NCBI GenBank assembly: GCA_021545665.1
Contig: JAJRTX010000205.1
Location: 1 to 9,468 of the forward strand
Length of the DNA stretch: 9,468 nucleotides
Source: Zetaproteobacteria bacterium
Lineage (GTDB): Bacteria > Pseudomonadota > Zetaproteobacteria > Mariprofundales > Mariprofundaceae
Direction of reading: 5' to 3'
A program made the position numbers and the translations under genes. The notes under the pieces were generated by a model that saw only the letters and a list, made by a program, of their open reading frames with translations, was not told where the DNA came from and searched no databases. Below are positions 4,591-9,468 of this stretch, one piece after another. Each line of letters opens with the position of its first letter. Position 1 is the stretch's first letter.

Positions 4591-5046
4591 CTATTCTTCT
4601 CCTTTCTTTTTGCCTTCATTGACTCGCAGCGTACGACCGGCGTAATCGGTGCCGTTGAGGTGCTTGATCGCAGATATGGCATCTGCAGCATCCATTTCGA
4701 CAAAACCGTAACCTTTGGGTCGACGACTGCGACGATCTTTCACCAGCCTTACTTCAACAACTTCGCCATAAGGTGCAAACAGGTTTTTGACATCACTCTC
4801 ACCGGCATTAAATGGCAAATTGCCGATATAAACACTGCTGGTACTACTGACATTCTTGCTTCCACCTTGCGAAACCGGATAAAGAGCAACCAGCAGACCA
4901 CCGAAAACAGTACCTATAGTAATCCCGGTAGCAAACAACGAGGCGGCAGGCATACTCCCCTCACCGAGGGCTGAAATAGCAAAGAAACCAAGCAGAGAGG
5001 CTGCAATAGCAGCTGCGAATAACTTAGCAAAACAGGAAAGGCTCAT
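4591..5046 (-). CDS. Small RRM-type RNA-binding protein with two N-terminal membrane segments
   Basis: From ATG at 5046 the product has 151 residues. Residues about 8-28 (KLFAAAIAASLLGFFAISAL) and 35-57 (ASLFATGITIGTVFGGLLVA) are hydrophobic and long enough to cross the membrane twice. A short Ser/Gly linker follows, then one RNA recognition motif (about 72-143). RNP2 is VYIGNL (72-77) and RNP1 is KGYGFVEM (111-118), with the aromatic residues that stack on RNA bases. The tail is basic and then acidic (NEGKKKGEE). Bacterial RRM proteins are mostly soluble, as in cyanobacterial Rbp proteins, so the membrane anchor is unusual. I prefer 5046 to 5133 and 5058 because GGAG lies about seven bases ahead of 5046, while the longer forms lack a ribosome-binding site. 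Both membrane segments are predicted by eye. Targets are unknown. It is divergent from lipA and convergent with aroG. Confidence 0.85.
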   Translation of the reverse strand: MSLSCFAKLFAAAIAASLLGFFAISALGEGSMPAASLFATGITIGTVFGGLLVALYPVSQGGSKNVSSTSSVYIGNLPFNAGESDVKNLFAPYGEVVEVRLVKDRRSRRPKGYGFVEMDAADAISAIKHLNGTDYAGRTLRVNEGKKKGEE

Positions 5047-5160
5047 ATTTGTCTCCATACCTGCAGGACCCGGCAGGCTAAAATTCAGGAAAGCTGGGAA
5101 AAAAGAGGCCTTCACTACAGGCAATACTGACAAAAATTTTCAGAAAACGCACGTTTATCA

Positions 5161-5211
5161 ATTGGCCGTCTTTGATTTACGGACTCCGCTAATGCAGTAG
5201 TATTGGCCAAT
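5161..5211. promoter_or_regulatory. ATTGGCC repeat and ATTGGCCAAT palindrome at the lipA start
   Basis: A perfect 10-bp palindrome ATTGGCCAAT (5202-5211) covers the first two bases of the lipA ATG, and its half-site ATTGGCC also occurs at 5161-5167. The interval to the divergent RRM gene should carry promoters in both directions, but no convincing -35/-10 pair was found. The palindrome could be an operator or chance; no regulator is implied by sequence alone. Confidence 0.3.
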
Positions 5212-6142
5212 GAGCAGAAAAGTGATTCCTAAACAACTTGAAAATCAGGGTGAGCCCATCACTGCCAAGCCCCGGTGGTTAAAGGTGCGTGCCCCGCTAT
5301 CACAGGAATATAAATCCATCGCCCGAACCATGCGTGAATTAAAACTGAATACAGTATGTGAGGAAGCATCGTGTCCGAATATTGGTAACTGCTGGAAGCA
5401 TGGCTCCGCCACATTCATGATTCTGGGTCGGGTTTGCACCAGAACCTGTGCATTCTGTGATGTTGCCACCGGTAAACCTGACCCGGTTGACACTAATGAA
5501 GCAGCTAATCTGGCTAAGGCCGTGGCGCAGATTGGGCTGAAACATGTGGTTATCACCTCCGTTGATCGTGACGATCTGGAAGATGGCGGAGCAGGCCATT
5601 ATGCCACCGTGATAAGAGAACTGAGGATGCGTCAGCCAGAAGTAACGATTGAAGTACTAACACCTGACTTTCAACGCAAACCGGATTCGTGTCTGGATAC
5701 GATCATACAGGCCCGACCAGATATTTTTAACCATAATCTGGAAACCGTACCCCGCCTGTACCGCTCAGTTCGCCCCGGTGCCCGGTATTTCACCAGCTTA
5801 CGTCTGCTTCAACGCGCTAAAGAAATGAACCCGGCTGTGGTGACCAAATCAGGTATCATGCTGGGCCTTGGTGAAGAGCGTGATGAGGTGTTGCAGGTGC
5901 TGGATGATATGTGCGAAACAGGTATCGATATTCTCACTATCGGACAATATTTGCGCCCCGGTCCGAAGCATCACCCGGTGATGAAATACTGGAGTCCTGA
6001 AGAGTTTGATGACATAAAATATCTAGCTGAGAAAAAAGGCTTTGGCATGGTGGCATCAGGCCCGCTGGTTCGTTCATCATTCCACGCTGATGAAGTATTC
6101 AATACTCTGAAACTCCGCATGACAAAACCTGAGAACTCATAA
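5210..6142 (+). CDS. lipA: Lipoyl synthase (radical SAM)
   Basis: LipA inserts two sulfur atoms into protein-bound octanoyl groups to give lipoyl cofactors for pyruvate and 2-oxoglutarate dehydrogenases and the glycine cleavage system. The product has 310 residues. The auxiliary-cluster motif is Cys50-x4-Cys55-x5-Cys61 (CEEASCPNIGNC), and the radical SAM motif is Cys76-x3-Cys80-x2-Cys83 (CTRTCAFC). The C-terminal Arg-Ser-Ser at 288-290 (VRSSFHAD) supplies the serine ligand of the auxiliary cluster. VTSVDRDDL-type (ITSVDRDDLEDGGAGHY) and NHNLETVPRLY blocks are also present. An in-frame TAG at 5198-5200 makes 5210 the first possible start; no Shine-Dalgarno sequence precedes it, which is odd for such a gene. 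The usual partner lipB is not adjacent, so octanoyl transfer is encoded elsewhere. Confidence 0.96.
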   Translation: MSRKVIPKQLENQGEPITAKPRWLKVRAPLSQEYKSIARTMRELKLNTVCEEASCPNIGNCWKHGSATFMILGRVCTRTCAFCDVATGKPDPVDTNEAANLAKAVAQIGLKHVVITSVDRDDLEDGGAGHYATVIRELRMRQPEVTIEVLTPDFQRKPDSCLDTIIQARPDIFNHNLETVPRLYRSVRPGARYFTSLRLLQRAKEMNPAVVTKSGIMLGLGEERDEVLQVLDDMCETGIDILTIGQYLRPGPKHHPVMKYWSPEEFDDIKYLAEKKGFGMVASGPLVRSSFHADEVFNTLKLRMTKPENS

Positions 6143-6398
6143 TGGTATATGATTCAATATAGTAACCTGACCTGATTTTCTCTTTATAACGCTACAATGA
6201 CAGACTTGAATCAACTTCTTTTCAGCTATTGTTCCGAAGTGGATTGAATAGTCTTTTACATATAGTTTAATGATATGATTGATTTCTTTCACTGAGGGCG
6301 AGAGTCTTTTCAGTTACAGTCATAAATTAAATTATACAGGTGCTGTAAACAACAAAGCATCAATGTGCTGATGGGGTCACAAAACGGGGAGGGGCAGC
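6143..6398 (+). promoter_or_regulatory. pckA leader region, AT-rich, with a small palindrome
   Basis: No gene is seen in these 256 bases. The stretch at 6245-6340 is AT-rich and should contain the pckA promoter; TATAGT, TATGAT and TTATAC are possible -10 elements, but none has a well-placed -35. TACAG GTG CTGTA (6335-6347) is a perfect 5-bp palindrome, and TTACAG (6314-6319) pairs with CTGTAA (6343-6348). Either could be an operator. GGGGAGGGG at 6386-6394 is the strong ribosome-binding site of pckA. Confidence 0.3.
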
Positions 6399-7982
6399 AT
6401 GCCTTACAACAAAACGAAGATCAGCGAAGAGCTGGCGATGAATCATCTGGGGCTAAGGAATCTTGAGGATGTCCACTGGAACCTGCCCACAGCGCGCCTG
6501 TATGAGCATATCATTCGAAACCGCGAAGGGCATCTGGCACGTAACGGTGCGCTGGTGGTGCGCACCGGTCATTTCACTGGTCGGGCTGTAAAGGATAAGT
6601 TTGTTGTCGATGACAGCACTTCTCATGATAAAGTATGGTGGGGTGAGTTCAACCGCGCTATTTCCGAAGAAAGGTTTGATGCGCTCTATGCACGCGTGCA
6701 GCGCTATCTGGAAGGCCAGCAGATTTATGTTGAGGATTGTCTGGTGGGAGCGGATTCGCGCTTTGAGAAACCGTTACGGGTCATTACCCAGGATGCATGG
6801 CATGCCCTGTTTGCGCGTACCATGTTTGTTCGTCCGACTGATACCGGACGTGAACTCGGTGTTGATGAACCGGAATTTACTGTCCTGCACGTACCGCATT
6901 TCTATGCCATGCCCAGCCACGATGGCACCCATTCGGAAGCCTTCGTAATTCTGCACCTGACCCGACGCCTCGTGCTGATTGGCGGCACGGCCTATGCTGG
7001 CGAAATCAAGAAATCGATCTTCACCATTATGAACTATCTGCTGCCCGATGAAGATGTGCTGCCCATGCACGCCTCTGCCAACGTAGGCGAGAATGGTGAT
7101 GCGGCAGTATTTTTCGGACTCTCAGGCACTGGCAAAACCACACTATCATCCGATCCGGATCGCAAACTGGTCGGCGATGATGAACTGGGCTGGAGCAAAA
7201 ATCATATTTTCAATTTCGAGGGTGGCTGTTACGCCAAGGCACAAAATCTGTCTCGGGAGAAGGAACCGCTGGTTTATGATGCTTCGGTACGCTTTGGCGC
7301 CATTCTGGAGAATGTCGGTCTGGATATGAAAACGCGCTGGGTTGATTTTGATGATACCAGTCTGACTGAGAACACCCGTGCAGCATATCAAATTCAATCA
7401 ATTCCCAATGCCATTACTCCCGGCGTGGCCAGTTCACCGAATAATATTGTCATGCTCACTGCTGATGCCTTTGGCGTTTTACCGGCGATTTCCAAATTGA
7501 CGCCGGAGCAGGCAATGTATTATTTCCTGCTCGGCTACACAGCCAAGGTTGCCGGCACCGAGGTTGGTATTATCGAACCCAAGACCACCTTCAGCCCCTG
7601 CTTTGGCGCACCCTTCATGGCCCGTCACCCGTCCGTTTACGCCCGCCTGCTGGGTGAGAAAATCAGTGGCGGAGGAATCAGCTGCTGGTTACTCAATACC
7701 GGCTGGAGCGGTGGCGGTTATGGCGTGGGAGAACGTATGGATATTGACCTGACACGCTCCTTGCTCAGCGCTGCTCTGAATGGTGAAATGGACGATATCG
7801 CCTATAAAACACATCCGATCTTCGACCTGCAAATGCCGGCGACGCTTGATCCGATGGAAACATGGGATGATAAAGAGGCATATCTGGAGACCGCCAAAGC
7901 ACTGGCTGCGAGTTTTAAAAAGGCCTTTGCACAATTTGAGGCCCAGGTACCGGAGTCTGTACTACAGGCCGGCCCCAACTAA
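6399..7982 (+). CDS. pckA: Phosphoenolpyruvate carboxykinase (ATP)
   Basis: The enzyme converts oxaloacetate and ATP to phosphoenolpyruvate, CO2 and ADP, the entry to gluconeogenesis. The product has 527 residues, within the family range. The P-loop GLSGTGKTTLS is at 240-250, the second metal/nucleotide motif LVGDDELGW at 257-265, and the catalytic lysines at 204-205 (YAGEIKKS). His224 is in MHASANVG, Arg55 in VVRTGHFTGR, and Arg327 in ENTRAAYQI. The P-loop and kinase-2 sequences are those of the ATP-dependent bacterial type, not the GTP type. I chose the start at 6399 because of the strong ribosome-binding site six bases ahead; Met14 is a possible shorter start. It follows lipA on the same strand but with a long gap, so it probably has its own promoter. 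It makes PEP, one substrate of the AroG encoded upstream, though this link is generic. Confidence 0.96.
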   Translation: MPYNKTKISEELAMNHLGLRNLEDVHWNLPTARLYEHIIRNREGHLARNGALVVRTGHFTGRAVKDKFVVDDSTSHDKVWWGEFNRAISEERFDALYARVQRYLEGQQIYVEDCLVGADSRFEKPLRVITQDAWHALFARTMFVRPTDTGRELGVDEPEFTVLHVPHFYAMPSHDGTHSEAFVILHLTRRLVLIGGTAYAGEIKKSIFTIMNYLLPDEDVLPMHASANVGENGDAAVFFGLSGTGKTTLSSDPDRKLVGDDELGWSKNHIFNFEGGCYAKAQNLSREKEPLVYDASVRFGAILENVGLDMKTRWVDFDDTSLTENTRAAYQIQSIPNAITPGVASSPNNIVMLTADAFGVLPAISKLTPEQAMYYFLLGYTAKVAGTEVGIIEPKTTFSPCFGAPFMARHPSVYARLLGEKISGGGISCWLLNTGWSGGGYGVGERMDIDLTRSLLSAALNGEMDDIAYKTHPIFDLQMPATLDPMETWDDKEAYLETAKALAASFKKAFAQFEAQVPESVLQAGPN

Positions 7983-8277
7983 ACATCATACAATAGCGGA
8001 ATACAGCTCATACTGTTGGCAGCTTCTGACAGCTGACCGACTTAGTGTGGTTAATGATATCATTGAGAATGTGAGTGTCTGCTTTGCAGGTAATCATGCC
8101 GATGAGGAGTTTTATTGAGTAAAAGTGCATGTCATCAAACGGGCGTATATATCGCACATCCAGCTTCGCCAATTCTGAAATCGATCAATAATATTAAAGC
8201 ATTACGAAACCATGGTGAATGATCAGCATACCAGACCTGGCATAGCAAGCGACAGCTTTATTCGCCATAAAAAATAG
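7983..8277 (+). other. Gene-poor interval with short decayed reading frames
   Basis: No intact gene is visible between pckA and the fragment at 8278. On the plus strand one frame reads VVNDIIENVSVCFAGNHADE and ends TGA at 8116-8118. It overlaps a TTG-started frame of 35 codons (8115-8222, MSKSACHQTGVYIAHPASPI onward). AGGAG at 8105-8109 is five bases before that TTG, an ideal ribosome-binding site and stop-start overlap, which suggests remnants of a coupled gene pair. I recognise neither product. No terminator is evident after pckA. Confidence 0.35.
8115..8222 (+). CDS. Small hypothetical reading frame, TTG start, possibly a gene remnant
   Basis: It encodes 35 residues (MSKSACHQTGVYIAHPASPI, then LKSINNIKALRNHGE). 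Support comes from the spaced AGGAG at 8105-8109 and the TTGA overlap with an upstream stop. There is no recognisable domain, and it stops shortly before another broken frame, so it may be the first part of a gene cut by a frameshift. Expression is uncertain. Confidence 0.22.
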   Translation: MSKSACHQTGVYIAHPASPILKSINNIKALRNHGE

Positions 8278-8478
8278 CCTCTTGCAAACTTAGATAACGA
8301 AGTTAATTTCATTCCTGTCGCCATTACTTCCACCGAACAGCTTGAGCAGATCGAAACTCAAATCAATACGGCAATGCACCGGGAATTTGAGAAAATAGAG
8401 CAGACCAATGAATGGTTTGATACTTCCGATTATCAAAGAATTCTTGAAATTATAAGCAATACTGTCCCCATCCCCTAG
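8278..8478 (+). pseudogene. Gene fragment, weakly resembling the end of a GIY-YIG/T5orf172-type domain
   Basis: The frame is open from just after a TAG (8275-8277) to the TAG at 8476-8478 and encodes 66 residues. The part ITSTEQLEQIETQINTAMHR, then EFEKIEQTNEWFDTS, looks like genuine protein. The pattern IE...H..F......EWF recalls the C-terminal helix-turn-EWF of GIY-YIG and T5orf172 domains. No start codon precedes the conserved part except ATG at 8374. Upstream frames are broken by stops, and an IS3-type element begins two bases after the stop, so this is most likely a decayed host or phage gene. The family guess is weak. Confidence 0.3.
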
Positions 8479-8533
8479 ATTGTGAACGCTGAAAAGTAGA
8501 CATTTTGGCATGATGAACAAAGGAGAGATCATC

Positions 8534-8800
8534 ATGCGTAAGAGCAAATTCAGTGAGAGCCAGATTGTAGGAGCGATCAAGCAGTCTGAAGCGGGGATAC
8601 CGGCACAGGAGATATGCCGTGATATGGGCATCAGCCGCGCGACCTTCTACAAGTGGAAGTCGAAGTACGGCGGGCTTGAGGCATCGGATTTAAAACGCCT
8701 GAAGGAATTGGAGGCCGAGAACCGCAAACTCAAGCAGATGTATGCAGAGGCAGAGCTTCAGAACCGGGTGCTAAAGGACGTGATCGAAAAAAAGCTCTAA
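8534..8800 (+). CDS. IS3-family transposase OrfA (helix-turn-helix and coiled coil)
   Basis: From ATG at 8534 the product has 88 residues. RKSKFSESQIVGAIKQSEAG then IPAQEICRDMGISRATFYKW is the typical HTH_Tnp_1 domain that binds the element's ends. Residues about 52-88 (DLKRLKELEAENRKLKQMYA onward) form a leucine-rich coiled coil for multimerisation. AGGAGA about seven bases ahead supports 8534 over the earlier ATG codons at 8510 and 8513. The gene ends EKKL-TAA, next to the run of seven A (8787-8793) that should serve as the frameshift site for making the OrfAB transposase. Confidence 0.93.
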   Translation: MRKSKFSESQIVGAIKQSEAGIPAQEICRDMGISRATFYKWKSKYGGLEASDLKRLKELEAENRKLKQMYAEAELQNRVLKDVIEKKL

Positions 8801-9468
8801 GCCTGTCGAGCGCAAGCCTTTGGCGGATCATGCCAGAGAGCTGTTTGGGATCAGCATTCGGCAGGCCTGTGCATGGTTTAGTATCAGTACGGCGATGTTC
8901 TATTACGAACGTAAGCCTGTGGATGATAGTGAGGTAATCGACAAATTGACGGAGTTGGCTCAGCAGTATCCCCGTTACGGTTTTCACAAGCTGTTCGCCA
9001 TCATCCGGAGGGAAGGATATGCGTGGAACCACAAACGAGTATATCGGATTTACTGTGAGATGAAGCTGAATATGCGCAGAAAGTTCAAGAAACGTCTGCG
9101 GCGGGATGCGCCACAGCCCTTGCTCCAACCGATCCGTCCCAATCAATGCTGGTCGATGGATTTTGTACATGATCGTCTGATGACGGGTATGGCATTTCGC
9201 ACATTCAATGTGGTGGATGATTTTAACCGCGAATGTCTGGCGATTGAGGTGGATGGCTCACTGCCAGCAGCACGCGTTACCCGCGTTCTGGATCAACTGA
9301 TCAGCATGCGCGGCAGGCCGGATCGTATCCGTTCGGATAATGGCCCGGAAGCAACGAGCCACCATTTCGTGGAATGGGCAAAGGAAAGGGAAATAGAGAT
9401 TGAATATATTCAGCCAGGCAAGCCAACACAGAATGCCTTCATTGAACGATTCAATGGCACATTCAGAA
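8784..9468 (+). CDS. IS3-family transposase OrfB, integrase catalytic domain (3' truncated by window)
   Basis: The frame is open from 8784 to the window end. It carries the HTH_21-like region (KPVERKPLADHARELFGISI, then RQACAWFSIS), the block RYGFHKLFAIIRREGYAWNH and the rve domain. The catalytic triad is Asp at 9159 (WSMDFVHD), Asp at 9336 (RSDNGPE) and Glu at 9444 (NAFIERFN), with 35 residues between the second Asp and the Glu, the IS3 signature. No ATG begins the frame, so it should be made by frameshifting from orfA. However, it lies +1 relative to orfA, whereas the family uses -1. In the -1 frame the sequence after the A-run hits a stop after about 50 codons. The element may therefore be inactive. 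Confidence 0.9.

Larger units (their letters stand above)
8481..9468 (+). mobile_element. IS3-family insertion sequence, left part (continues beyond window)
   Basis: The element probably starts at about 8481 with TGTGAACGCTGAAAAGTAGA, which fits a terminal inverted repeat beginning TG. orfA starts about 50 bases inside, and orfB overlaps it and runs off the window. The right end and target duplication cannot be seen. The OrfA sequence (helix-turn-helix, then a leucine-zipper-like coil) and the DD(35)E spacing in OrfB place it in the IS3 family, probably near the IS407 group. Confidence 0.85.

Noticed and set aside
8018..8036. CAGCT/AGCTG stem-loop after pckA as a terminator
   Set aside because: It has only five base pairs and no following T run; it is not convincing.
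8730..9170. 146-codon minus-strand frame in the IS3 element
   Set aside because: It is the shadow of orfB, which has clear catalytic motifs on the plus strand.
1..9468. CRISPR array, tRNA or rRNA genes
   Set aside because: No regularly spaced repeats with unique spacers, and no cloverleaf or ribosomal RNA motifs, were seen on either strand.

Overview
The window looks like a chromosomal segment of a Proteobacterium with moderate GC. The housekeeping proteins (YegQ/TrhP, AroG, LipA, ATP-type PEP carboxykinase) resemble gammaproteobacterial or neighbouring-class homologues. I cannot fix the genus from sequence alone, and no tRNA, rRNA or CRISPR array is visible.

Left part (1-2010) is accessory DNA. 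It opens with the last codons of an IS30-family transposase. A 1.8-kb island of two toxin-antitoxin modules follows, all on the minus strand: a Phd/YefM-type antitoxin with a ParE/RelE-like toxin, then a YefM/YoeB pair whose toxin tail has been duplicated in tandem. A REP-like motif (GGGGTCAGG...GCGCATTC...) sits at the 3' end of each toxin or toxin fragment. A 35-bp direct repeat brackets the island, and its right copy carries the ribosome-binding site of trhP. Between yefM and trhP lies a MITE-like segment of about 172 bp with 26-bp imperfect terminal inverted repeats.

Middle part (2012-7982) is housekeeping. trhP (tRNA U34 hydroxylation, U32 family) and aroG (DAHP synthase) are codirectional; a small gene for a membrane-anchored RRM protein converges on aroG. 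Divergent from that gene is lipA (lipoyl synthase), followed by pckA (PEP carboxykinase) behind a 256-bp leader. TrhP and AroG are linked biochemically, because TrhP-dependent tRNA hydroxylation needs prephenate, a product of the pathway that AroG opens.

Right part (7983-9468) is again accessory: about 500 bp of decayed short reading frames, then the left end of an IS3-family element with orfA complete and orfB running off the window. The catalytic D-D(35)E triad is present, but orfB lies in the +1 rather than the usual -1 frame relative to orfA. This suggests a one-base deletion at the junction or a sequencing error.
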